A program made the position numbers and the translations under genes. Positions 1 through 8,618 of a DNA stretch of 64,000 bases are shown here, in pieces; within the stretch, counting starts at the first letter, position 1; each line of letters opens with the position of its first letter. Below the pieces are notes generated by a model. It was not told the DNA's origin. It did not search any database and was given only the letters and a program-made list of their open reading frames with translations. The stretch spans positions 1-64,000 of the forward strand of contig NZ_NASD01000011.1 of the NCBI RefSeq assembly GCF_002142155.1. Reading direction: 5' to 3'. Origin of the DNA: Gilliamella apis (GTDB taxonomy: Bacteria > Pseudomonadota > Gammaproteobacteria > Enterobacterales > Orbaceae).

Positions 1-127
<127 letters not shown>

Positions 128-310
128 TTATCGTCCCTCAATGTAATACAAATCGGTGGTGATTCACCACATTAACCAAGTATCATATTTAGTTTTAACA
201 TAATACTAACTTAAAATTAGCTCTGAATGATACCAGATAAAGCCGTCAAGTGACAAGCTCTAAAGCAGTCAAATCTAATTTTTTTAGAAGGTTTAGGAAA
301 GTAACAAGAA

Positions 311-386
311 TGGTGCTGATAGGCAGATTTGAACTGCCGACCTCACCCTTACCAAGGGTGCGCTCTACCAACTGAGCTATATCAGC
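311..386 (-). tRNA. thrT: tRNA-Thr(GGT)
   Basis: The minus strand gives a 76-base cloverleaf starting GCTGATATAGCTCAG and ending in encoded CCA. The anticodon loop TTGGTAA sits between CACCC and GGGTG stems, giving anticodon GGT. It is the last tRNA before tuf, as in the E. coli thrT position. Confidence 0.97.
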
Positions 387-389
387 AAT

Positions 390-464
<75 letters not shown>

Positions 465-519
465 ATGTTCAAACTCGGCTACCTAAATGCTTCAATTAGC
501 AATTGCTAATGTTAGATAA

Positions 520-604
<85 letters not shown>

Positions 605-636
605 CCGAATCATTATAAACTGTTTACTTAGGAAAA

Positions 637-712
<76 letters not shown>

Positions 713-725
713 CTAAGTGCTGCGC

Positions 726-754
726 ATTATGTACTAGAACATTTAAGCTTGCAA
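726..754 (-). promoter_or_regulatory. Promoter of the tRNA-tuf operon
   Basis: On the minus strand, TTGCAA (749-754) is separated by 17 bases from CATAAT (726-731), followed by a GC-rich stretch GCGCAGC before the first tRNA. This spacing and the GC-rich discriminator are typical of stable-RNA promoters under stringent control. The match is visual and not experimentally shown. Confidence 0.65.
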
Positions 755-805
755 GCAAAAAAAACATTTTTTTTATTGTTTGCTTAAAAAAAAATCAAAA
801 AAACC

Positions 806-844
806 AAAAAAGACTGAGATGTAAACTATTTCAGGATTTTTTTT
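806..844 (-). terminator. Degenerate copy of the adhE terminator
   Basis: The sequence matches the adhE terminator at 1021-1055 base for base over most of its length (GAGAT.TAAACTAT.TCAGG), with two substitutions that weaken the stem. It lies the same distance downstream of the adhE-tail remnant at 878-994 as the real terminator lies downstream of adhE, so the two were duplicated together. Confidence 0.6.
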
Positions 845-877
845 AATCAAAAAATATATATTAAATTATTTCTTTTT

Positions 878-994
878 TTACGCTTTTTTCTTGGTTTTAG
901 TTACAAAATACTGTTTAACAACGGTATTAATAGCAAAATTATTATGAATATCATCCCTATCTTGCCCATTAACACCGCTAATTTCAAGCAGAAT
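878..994 (-). pseudogene. Remnant of a second adhE 3' end
   Basis: The minus strand between 994 and 878 translates as an open 38-codon stretch starting ILLEISGVNGQDRDDI and ending VTKTKKKA, then TAA. It aligns with the AdhE C-terminus (ILLDTYYGRAYQDKGDI ... ATTTTKKKAPKKK) in the same frame. The stop arises where AdhE has the proline codon CCA, and the original KKK-TAA follows in frame. No start codon and no other part of adhE are present, so this is a non-coding relic of a duplicated or recombined adhE. The sequence divergence shows that the event is old. Confidence 0.75.
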
Positions 995-1020
995 TTATAA
1001 GTTTAATAAAATTAAACAAT

Positions 1021-1055
1021 AAAAAAGCCCGAGATATAAACTATCTCAGGCTTTT
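1021..1055 (-). terminator. adhE terminator
   Basis: On the minus strand the stem AAGCCTGAGATAG pairs with CTATCTCGGGCTT around a short loop and runs into TTTTTT. It lies just after the adhE stop codon. Confidence 0.85.
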
Positions 1056-1078
1056 GCTAATCAAGAATAATATTTAAA

Positions 1079-3781
1079 TTATTTCTTTTTTGGCGCTTTT
1101 TTCTTAGTTGTCGTTGCTGCTGCACCTTTAGCGGCAGTGTGAACAGCTACATCTTCACTAATATCACCTTTATCTTGATACGCACGACCATAGTAAGTAT
1201 CAAGTAGAATTTGTTTTAATTCTGCAATTAAAGGATAGCGAGGATTAGCACCAGTACATTGGTCATCAAATGCATCAACTGCAAGTTGATCAACTTGAGC
1301 TAAGAAAGTTTTCTCATCTACACCAAACTCTTTGATAGAGAAAGGAATATCTAGATCTTTTCTTAATTGATCTAACCAAGCAATTAGTTTCTCAACTTTC
1401 TTTTCGTCTTTATCTGTTGCTACAGTTAAGCCAAGATGTTCAGCAATCTCAGCATAACGTCTTACAGCTTGAGGATAACCATATTGGCTAAATGTACCTT
1501 GTTTAGTCGGTTTATCCGTTGCATTAAAGCGAACAACATTACTAATTAACATCGCATTCGCTACACCATGAGGAATGTGGAATGCCGCACCAATTTTATG
1601 GGCAATTGAGTGGCAAACACCTAAGAATGATTGAGCAAACGCAACACCAGCTAAAGTTGCAGCATTATGCACTTTTTCACGAGCGATAGGATTTTTTGCT
1701 CCTTCTTTGTAGCTTGTTGGCAAGTAAGCTTTTAATAAACTTAATGCTTGTAATGCTTGACCATCAGAAAACTCGCTTGCCATAATTGACACATAAGCTT
1801 CTAAAGCATGAGTTACCGCATCATAACCACCTGCAGCACAAAGTGATTTTGGCATATTCATAACTAAGTTAGCATCGACAATTGCCATGTTTGGTGTAAT
1901 TGCGTAATCAGCTAATGGATATTTTTGACCAGTTGCATCATCAGTAACTACCGCAAACGGTGTCACTTCAGAACCAGTACCTGATGTGGTTGTCACGCAA
2001 ATTAGTTTTGCTTTTTTACCCATATTAGGGAAATGACAAGTACGTTTACGAATATCCATGAAACGCAATGCTAATTCGTCAAATTTAGTTTCTGGGTGTT
2101 CATAAAGAACCCACATAATTTTCGCCGCATCCATTGGTGAACCACCACCTAAAGCAATAACAGTATCCGGTTGGAATGCTGTCATTGAATCAGTACCTTT
2201 ACGGACGACACTTAATGTTGGGTCAGCTTCAACATCAAAGAAGGTTTCACAAATCACACCTTGCGCTTCAAGTTGATCAGTAATTTGTTTTGAGTAACCA
2301 TTATTAAATAAGAATTTATCAGTTACTAAAAATACTCGTTTGGCACCTTGCTCAATCACTTCATTTAAAGCAACTGGAAGTGAGCCACGTTTAAAATAGA
2401 TAGAACTTGGTAATTTGTGCCATAACATGTTTTCTGCTCTCTTAGCGATTGTTTTCTTGTTAATTAAGTGTTTCGGACCGACATTTTCTGAGACCGAGTT
2501 ACCACCCCAAGAACCACATCCTAATGTTAAAGATGGTGCTAAATCAAAGTTATACAAATCACCGATACCACCGTGAGCAGCTGGTTGGTTGATTAAAATA
2601 CGACATGTTTTCATTTTACTGCCAAAATAAGCAACACGATCACGATTGCTATCTTGATCAGTATAAAGTACTGAGGTATGTCCCATACCCCCCATTTCAA
2701 CAAGTTTTTCAGCTTTATCTACTGCTTCTTTAAAGTCTTTAGCTTTAAACATAGCTAATGTTGGTGAAAGTTTTTCGTGAGCAAATGGTTCAGATAAATC
2801 CACTTTACTTACTTCACCAACAAGTACTTTCGAACCTGCTGGAACTTTAATGCCGGCCATTTCTGCAATCTTAGTTGCTGGTTGACCTACGATATTAGCA
2901 TTTAAAGCGCCTTTATCATTTAAGATGATACCTTGAACAGCTTTTGTTTCTTTAGCATTTAAAACATAAGCACCATATTGAGTCAATAAATTACGTACTT
3001 CATCATAAACTGAATCAACAACAACGATAGCTTGCTCAGAAGCACAGATCATACCATTATCAAAAGTTTTAGACATAAGTACTGATGCAACAGCACGTTT
3101 TAAATCGGCAGTTTCATCGATAATTACAGGGGTATTACCTGCTCCAACACCTAATGCTGGTTTACCAGAACTGTAAGCCGCTTTAACCATACCTGGACCA
3201 CCAGTTGCTAAAATTGCAGCAACATCATCATGATGCATTAAAGCATTTGATAATTCGATAGATGGCTCATCAATCCAACCAATGATATCTTTTGGCGCAC
3301 CAGCTTTAATTGCTGCATCTAATACAATACGGGCTGCTTCGATAGTTGATTTTTTAGCGCGTGGATGTGGCGAAAAGACAATAGCATTACGAGTTTTTAA
3401 ACTGATTAATGATTTAAAAATTGCGGTTGAAGTTGGGTTTGTAGTTGGCACGATTCCACAAATAATCCCTAATGGCTCCGCTATTGTAATGGTACCATAA
3501 GACTCATTTTCAGCAATAACACCACAAGTTTTGTCATTGCGATATTTATTAAGAATATACTCTGCAGCAAATAAGTTTTTAATAACTTTATCTTCTACAA
3601 TCCCCATTCCTGATTCAGCAACAGCTTGCTGTGCAAGAGGGATTCGAGCTGCGGCTGCGGCTGTTGCTGCTGCCACGAAGATTTTATCAACTTGCTCTTG
3701 AGTATAAGTAGAATAAGTTTCCTGAGCTTTTTTAACGCGAGTCATTAACTCATTTAACTCATTCATATTGGTTACTGCCAT
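1079..3781 (-). CDS. adhE: Bifunctional acetaldehyde-CoA/alcohol dehydrogenase
   Basis: AdhE converts acetyl-CoA to acetaldehyde and then to ethanol, using two NADH, the main redox outlet of mixed-acid fermentation. The 900 residues match the usual length. The N-terminal half is the aldehyde dehydrogenase domain, with the catalytic cysteine in FDNGMICASEQ near residue 245. The C-terminal half, from about residue 450, is an iron-dependent alcohol dehydrogenase with GGGSPMDAAK, the metal ligands in GYDAVTHALEAY and HSIAHKIGAAFHIPHG. The tail is alanine and lysine rich (KKKAPKKK), longer and more basic than in E. coli. The ATG is preceded by AAGGAG. The gene is monocistronic with its own terminator, and a decayed copy of its 3' end lies downstream. 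Confidence 0.97.
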   Translation of the reverse strand: MAVTNMNELNELMTRVKKAQETYSTYTQEQVDKIFVAAATAAAAARIPLAQQAVAESGMGIVEDKVIKNLFAAEYILNKYRNDKTCGVIAENESYGTITIAEPLGIICGIVPTTNPTSTAIFKSLISLKTRNAIVFSPHPRAKKSTIEAARIVLDAAIKAGAPKDIIGWIDEPSIELSNALMHHDDVAAILATGGPGMVKAAYSSGKPALGVGAGNTPVIIDETADLKRAVASVLMSKTFDNGMICASEQAIVVVDSVYDEVRNLLTQYGAYVLNAKETKAVQGIILNDKGALNANIVGQPATKIAEMAGIKVPAGSKVLVGEVSKVDLSEPFAHEKLSPTLAMFKAKDFKEAVDKAEKLVEMGGMGHTSVLYTDQDSNRDRVAYFGSKMKTCRILINQPAAHGGIGDLYNFDLAPSLTLGCGSWGGNSVSENVGPKHLINKKTIAKRAENMLWHKLPSSIYFKRGSLPVALNEVIEQGAKRVFLVTDKFLFNNGYSKQITDQLEAQGVICETFFDVEADPTLSVVRKGTDSMTAFQPDTVIALGGGSPMDAAKIMWVLYEHPETKFDELALRFMDIRKRTCHFPNMGKKAKLICVTTTSGTGSEVTPFAVVTDDATGQKYPLADYAITPNMAIVDANLVMNMPKSLCAAGGYDAVTHALEAYVSIMASEFSDGQALQALSLLKAYLPTSYKEGAKNPIAREKVHNAATLAGVAFAQSFLGVCHSIAHKIGAAFHIPHGVANAMLISNVVRFNATDKPTKQGTFSQYGYPQAVRRYAEIAEHLGLTVATDKDEKKVEKLIAWLDQLRKDLDIPFSIKEFGVDEKTFLAQVDQLAVDAFDDQCTGANPRYPLIAELKQILLDTYYGRAYQDKGDISEDVAVHTAAKGAAATTTKKKAPKKK

Positions 3782-4079
3782 AGATTTCTCCTTGAAAATT
3801 AAAAAATAAACTTGGATCGTTTGGCGTCTTCCTTGAACATATTTAAAGCATATTTATAATAGCAAAACGAAATTGTTGGATATCGTAAATCAGTTTTTTA
3901 CTTTACACAATAAGATATTCACAAAAAATGAATGTTATTTAAAAGAGCAAATATTTTTATTGTTTTTTTGCTGATTAAAATTCAAAATTCTATTAATTTA
4001 ATATCAAAGCATTTCAAGAAAAAACAATTTACAACAAAGTAAAAAAATATATTTTTTTAGCGTAAATACATAATAAATA

Positions 4080-4892
4080 TTATGTAATACTTAACTTATT
4101 TAACACATAACTAACCGCCACAAAACCAAATGTTGCCGTAACAGTTGTGATTGCCCCAAAACCTGATTCACAATCCATTTTTTTTGCACCTTGTGCTTGG
4201 CTTTTCATTAAGCAAGTTTGGCCATTAGATGCCGGATAAGTCAATTGTTCAGTTGAAAAAACACATGGAATAGTAAATTTGCCTTTACTATCTTTGTTAA
4301 GTTTATAATCATTTTTCAATCGTTCACGCAATTTAGCCGCTAAAGGATCTTGAATTGTTTTCGCTAAATCGGCGATTTTAATTTGTGTAGGATCTTTTTG
4401 CCCACCCGCGCCCCCGATTGTAATGACCTTTAATTTTTGTCGCTTACAATAAGCCAAAACAGCAGCTTTATCTTTGACGCTGTCAATTGCGTCGATAATA
4501 TAGTTATAACGAGGATGTTGTTTAGAACCCAAATAATCATTAACGTTATCGGCATTAATAAAATCATCTATTTCATTAACAATACATTCAGGATTAATCT
4601 GTAAGATTCGCTCTGCCATCACCGCCGTTTTTGCTTTACCTATATTAGATTTTAAAGCATGAATTTGACGATTAGTATTGGTAATACAAACATCATCCAT
4701 ATCTATCAAAGTAATTTGTCCAATACCACTTCGAGCAAGCGATTCAGCGACCCAAGAGCCTACTCCGCCAATACCAATTACACAAACATGTGCCTGAGAA
4801 AAAGAAGCTAATGCAGACTCACCATATAACCGCGCAATTCCGCTAAAACGTTGAAAATAAGAATCTGAAAATGTGTTTTGCATAAGTACCAT
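4080..4892 (-). CDS. tcdA: tRNA threonylcarbamoyladenosine dehydratase
   Basis: TcdA (CsdL) is an E1-like enzyme that uses ATP to cyclise the t6A base at position 37 of ANN-decoding tRNAs to ct6A. The 270 residues contain the ThiF/MoeB-type nucleotide loop VIGIGGVGSWVAESLARSG near residue 38, the acidic DMDDVCITNTNRQ segment, and a late cysteine region CESGFGAITTVTATFGF followed by a hydrophobic C-terminal helix, as in E. coli TcdA. An in-frame ATG three codons downstream (MQNTF) is an equally good start. The gene stands alone here, without csdA or csdE beside it. Confidence 0.94.
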   Translation of the reverse strand: MVLMQNTFSDSYFQRFSGIARLYGESALASFSQAHVCVIGIGGVGSWVAESLARSGIGQITLIDMDDVCITNTNRQIHALKSNIGKAKTAVMAERILQINPECIVNEIDDFINADNVNDYLGSKQHPRYNYIIDAIDSVKDKAAVLAYCKRQKLKVITIGGAGGQKDPTQIKIADLAKTIQDPLAAKLRERLKNDYKLNKDSKGKFTIPCVFSTEQLTYPASNGQTCLMKSQAQGAKKMDCESGFGAITTVTATFGFVAVSYVLNKLSIT

Positions 4893-5131
4893 TCATCAAT
4901 CAAATTAAGTCAGCATACTAACAGCGCATAGATACAAGCGCAATATGTTAACCAATCTTCGTGAATGGTTACTATTAACTAAGCAAAAATCATAAATGAA
5001 TTTTTAACTCTAATAATTTTTGCATCACTTTTGGTATTTGTCGTAACTCAATAAATATATTTTAGAGCTATCAATGATTTTTATAAAAAACTGCATCATT
5101 CATAAATGTAAGAACATTTAACCAATATTGT

Positions 5132-5169
5132 AATTAATGCTTGTCAAAATACAAATACCAGCATTAATT
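5132..5169 (-). terminator. Inverted repeat downstream of the interrupted gene
   Basis: AATTAATGCT (5132-5141) and AGCATTAATT (5160-5169) form a perfect 10-base stem around an 18-base loop, directly after the stop codon of the gene at 5171. It may act as a terminator, though the T-run is poor. Confidence 0.4.
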
Positions 5170-5170
5170 A

Positions 5171-5734
5171 TTATTTAGCAAAATTTATTAATTCACTAAC
5201 CAGTTGCTGTGGTTCAATAGGGTTTACAATATCAGAAAAATCACTATTTTTAGCGTTTATTCGATAAACTAAAGATTTTATTGTTACTAAACTGTTAACC
5301 TCATCAAATTGTTGAATCAGGATATAACGTCTGTTTAAGTTGGAATCAATGCCATCAATATATTTCACGTTATTATAAAGTTTGATTTCTGTTTTTTGAT
5401 TACCACGTGTTTTAGCTTGCCCAAGAAATATTTGCATGGCTTCTTGTTCATTGGCAACCACTTCATTAATAATTAAAATTCGAGTATCACTCAAGTCACT
5501 ACTATAAAGCACAACATAATTATCAGTGAACTTTTGGATATGATTAGAATTAAAAGATTCAGTTTTCTTAAAATTAACAGAAAAAAATTGGCTTTACTCT
5601 GGTAACTGAAATTCTGGCAAGAATTCATTAGATGATTGAGTTAAAATTTCATCTGTTTTAGGTTCAGATAATACTTGATTAATTGGCATATTTATTAAAA
5701 TGCATGCAGTAAAGATCGCTCGAAGTTTTCTCAT
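5171..5734 (-). pseudogene. Small exported protein gene interrupted by an in-frame TAA
   Basis: From the ATG at 5732-5734 the frame encodes a signal-peptide-like start (MRKLRAIFTACILINM) and a short mature segment, then hits TAA at 5594-5596 (codon 47). The same frame stays open for another 140 codons to 5171, passing through VNFKKTESFNSNHIQKF and ending SELINFAK. The continued open frame on both sides indicates a single gene of about 187 codons with one nonsense mutation rather than two genes. A GTG at 5512 could in principle start a 113-residue fragment but has no good ribosome-binding site. I do not recognise the family. The mature part looks like a small soluble periplasmic protein. Confidence 0.65.
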
Positions 5735-6087
5735 ACTCTCTACTCTATTGATTGAATCATCATGCTTAAAAAGATGATTATAACCTTATTATGTAAGTTA
5801 GCAATTTATATCAGAATTTCTTAACAAAAATCTTTCTAATATCAATGTAACGAATTTAAATAACCTTTATCTTATTGAATTAAAATATTATTTTTACTGA
5901 AACATACCCATAATCTGAAACTTTTTTACAAACTAATATGGTATTTGCTAAATAAGTGGTTGAAAGTGATTGATCCCTATGATGCGCAATTATAAGGATA
6001 CTATTTGTCATTAAATGTATTCGTTTGACTTTTTAGTTTTACCTACAATAAATATTGTTAAACATGATTAATGAAGAGGAAAAATCA

Positions 6088-7092
6088 ATGCGTAAACCCA
6101 AAAAGTTACTTAACGATCCAAATAACGTAAGACAAGAAGTTATGCAAGGATTGGTGTGTGCCTATAATGGTAAATTAACAGCTATTCCTGATTATTGTGC
6201 TGTTTATGGTAATCATATATCAAATGAACAAGTCGTTGTTATTTCGGGTGGTGGTAGTGGTCATGAACCAACTTTTGCCGGTTTTATTGGTGAAGGAGGC
6301 ATTGATGGTTGTGCTTTAGGAGAAGTATTTACTTCACCATCACCAGACCAAATAATAGAACTTACCAAAGCGACTGAAAATGGTAATGGTGTGCTTTTTT
6401 TATATGGTAATTATTCAGGTGACGGGATGAATTTTGATATTTCAGCCGAAATATTAGCAGAAGAAAACATTGTCACTAAAACTATTCGAGCAACCGATGA
6501 TATTGCCTCAGCTCCCTTATCCAAACTATCTGACCGCCGTGGTGTAGCCGGTATTATGTTTTTATATAAAATTGCAGGTGCTGCTTCTCAATTTGAAAAA
6601 TACAATCTTGAAAATCTTTATCAAGTTGTAGCAAAAGCTAACGCTAATGTTCGTACTATAGGTGTCGCACTTGATGGATGCGCCTTACCTCAATCAAATA
6701 ATTTTAATTTTGAATTAGATGAAAATGAGATCGAAATTGGGATAGGCATTCATGGTGAGGCTGGATTACGGCGACAAGCAATGACATCAAGTGATGAAGT
6801 TGTCAAAGAGATGATAGATCGCTTATGTGATGATTTACCTTTCCAAACAGATGATCGTGTGTGTGTACTGATCAACAATTTAGGCGCTCTTAGTAATACA
6901 GAACTATTAGTGATAACGCGCAAAGTCGGTATTGAACTTAATAACCGAGGTATTATCATTCACGATATTGCTGTCGGACATTTTTGTACATCACTTGAAA
7001 TGTCAGGTTTTTCAATCACACTAATGAAGTTAGATGATGAATTGCAACATCTTTATGATCTACCTTGTCAAACGCTTGGATGGAGAAAATAG
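6088..7092 (+). CDS. dhaK: Dihydroxyacetone kinase subunit DhaK-type
   Basis: DhaK binds its short-chain ketose substrate covalently through a histidine hemiaminal. Here the motif is GIGIHGEAGLRRQ near residue 220, with the phosphate-side loop ISGGGSGHEPTFAGFIG near residue 50 and NYSGDGMNFD near 110. The length of 334 residues fits a separate K subunit. I chose the ATG at 6088 because GAGGAAAAA precedes it; an upstream in-frame ATG at 6055 lacks a site. dhaL starts one base after the stop codon. There is no dhaM, so phosphate donation by the PTS as in E. coli is unlikely from this locus. Tetrulose kinases of the same family are an alternative to dihydroxyacetone kinase. Confidence 0.9.
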   Translation: MRKPKKLLNDPNNVRQEVMQGLVCAYNGKLTAIPDYCAVYGNHISNEQVVVISGGGSGHEPTFAGFIGEGGIDGCALGEVFTSPSPDQIIELTKATENGNGVLFLYGNYSGDGMNFDISAEILAEENIVTKTIRATDDIASAPLSKLSDRRGVAGIMFLYKIAGAASQFEKYNLENLYQVVAKANANVRTIGVALDGCALPQSNNFNFELDENEIEIGIGIHGEAGLRRQAMTSSDEVVKEMIDRLCDDLPFQTDDRVCVLINNLGALSNTELLVITRKVGIELNNRGIIIHDIAVGHFCTSLEMSGFSITLMKLDDELQHLYDLPCQTLGWRK

Positions 7093-7093
7093 A

Positions 7094-7723
7094 ATGAATT
7101 TATTACAAGTACGCAAAATGATGTTATTTACCGCTCAAAGAATGGTCGAAAGTGAACCCGAATTAACAGCATTAGATCAGATTGTTGGTGATGGTGATCA
7201 TGGTATTGGAATGAAACGAGGGTTTGCATCTATTATTGAGTTGTTACAAGATGAAAAATTTCAACCTACTGATATAGGCGATTTTTTTATTAAGATAGGT
7301 ACAAAATTAATGACAAGCATGGGCGGTGCTTCGGGCGCTATATTTGGAACATTATTTAGAACTGGCGGAAAAAGTATTGTGGGCACAATGGAATTGAATT
7401 CTGAAGTCTTTGCAAAATTTCTTAACGACGGTTGGCAAGGGGTATATCAACGTGGTAACGCAGAGCCTGGCGATAAAACGATGGTTGATGCATTATCAGC
7501 AGCGTCAAAATCAGCCAATGAATTAACCCATCTTACGCTCAATGAAGCTTTACCAATAATTGCTAAATCAGCAATGGAAGGAGCAGAAAAAACCAAACAG
7601 ATGATTGCGGTATTTGGGCGTGCTAAAAATTTAGGCGATCGTACTATTGGACATATGGATCCTGGAGCAGTTTCAATGGCATTTATTTTAAAATACATGA
7701 ATGACTATATTCATATGCAATAA
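7094..7723 (+). CDS. dhaL: Dihydroxyacetone kinase subunit DhaL-type (nucleotide-binding)
   Basis: DhaL carries the nucleotide and transfers phosphate to the ketose held by DhaK. The 209 residues show the aspartate cluster DQIVGDGDHGIGMKRG (near residue 28) that holds two magnesium ions and the nucleotide, SMGGASGAIFGTLFRTGG near residue 75, and the late AEPGDKTMVDAL and HMDPGAVSM motifs. It is translationally coupled to dhaK with a one-base gap. In the absence of dhaM the pair is inferred to use ATP directly, as in ATP-type kinases, although that cannot be read from sequence alone. Confidence 0.9.
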   Translation: MNLLQVRKMMLFTAQRMVESEPELTALDQIVGDGDHGIGMKRGFASIIELLQDEKFQPTDIGDFFIKIGTKLMTSMGGASGAIFGTLFRTGGKSIVGTMELNSEVFAKFLNDGWQGVYQRGNAEPGDKTMVDALSAASKSANELTHLTLNEALPIIAKSAMEGAEKTKQMIAVFGRAKNLGDRTIGHMDPGAVSMAFILKYMNDYIHMQ

Positions 7724-7744
7724 AATTAAAATACAATAAAGAAC

Positions 7745-7772
7745 AAAATCCGCTGTTCATCGGCGGATTTCT
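7745..7772 (+). terminator. dhaKL terminator
   Basis: AAATCCGC pairs with GCGGATTT around a nine-base loop shortly after the dhaL stop codon. It separates dhaKL from the convergent aldolase gene. Confidence 0.7.
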
Positions 7773-7927
7773 ACAAACTCATTGAGCCACAAAAATAACC
7801 TATAAATTCTACTATTAAACAACACAAAAAAATTCGATAAGTTAACATTATCAAAATAAAATAAAACATCTGCATTTTATAACGTAATGTTGAATTATTA
7901 CGTTATAAAATTAGAGAATATCAAACA

Positions 7928-8590
7928 TTAGTGTTTAAATTTAATTTGTGATGGATACGCCCAGCGTTGCAACTCTTCGGGTGGAAAACCACCAGGATCT
8001 TTACCATCATTAATAAGTAATGCGTGATAATAAATTTCAGCCATTTCTTCAATATAAGCAGCTTTTAAAACAGCTTCATAAGGATCTTTATCAACAGCTA
8101 TAGCCCCGTGTTTCTCCATTAAAATCGCATCAGCACGCTTAATTGGTTCAATCACGCTGTGTGATAGTTCAGTTGTTCCAGGCCTACCATAAGGCGCAAC
8201 AGGAATAACACCATCTTTTAAATTAAGGATAGCACATTCATAAACTACGGCAGGTATAGGTCTTGCTAATACGGCAAATGAAGTGGCAAAAATAGAGTGA
8301 GTATGCGAAATAGCAAAAACATCCTCACGAGCCTTATAAATTTCAAGATGCATTAAACATTCACTGGTAGGTCTTAATCCCGAATCAGCTTCAATAACAT
8401 TAGCGTCAAGATCCATAACCACTATGTCGCGAACTGTTAATAATTTTTTATCAATTGTAGTTGGTGTTACAAGCACATATCCTGTTTGTTTATCTCTAAC
8501 ACTTGAGTTACCCGCTTTATGTTTACATAATCCCCATTCGCTAGATTTTTGTGCCATATCGACAACATACTGTTTTTGAATCTCTAACAT
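7928..8590 (-). CDS. Class II aldolase/adducin family protein (FucA/AraD-like)
   Basis: Members of this zinc-dependent family are sugar-phosphate aldolases or epimerases such as L-fuculose-1-phosphate aldolase and ribulose-5-phosphate 4-epimerase. The 220-residue product has AGNSSVRD near residue 26, the catalytic glutamate and metal site in SECLMHLEIY and SHTHSIFAT, and a third metal histidine in ILMEKHGAIAV. The start at 8590 is set by TAGGAG; a longer frame reaching 8692 would overlap the regulator upstream. It is the last gene of the PTS operon. It probably splits the imported phospho-sugar to dihydroxyacetone phosphate and an aldehyde, but the substrate is not determined. Confidence 0.85.
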   Translation of the reverse strand: MLEIQKQYVVDMAQKSSEWGLCKHKAGNSSVRDKQTGYVLVTPTTIDKKLLTVRDIVVMDLDANVIEADSGLRPTSECLMHLEIYKAREDVFAISHTHSIFATSFAVLARPIPAVVYECAILNLKDGVIPVAPYGRPGTTELSHSVIEPIKRADAILMEKHGAIAVDKDPYEAVLKAAYIEEMAEIYYHALLINDGKDPGGFPPEELQRWAYPSQIKFKH

Positions 8591-8618
8591 TTTATGACTC
8601 CTATTTTTGGCAAAATAT

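Noticed and set aside
5171..5512. Separate 113-residue gene starting at GTG 5512
   Set aside because: The same frame is open far upstream to a signal-peptide-like start at 5734, broken by one stop. A single interrupted gene is the simpler reading.
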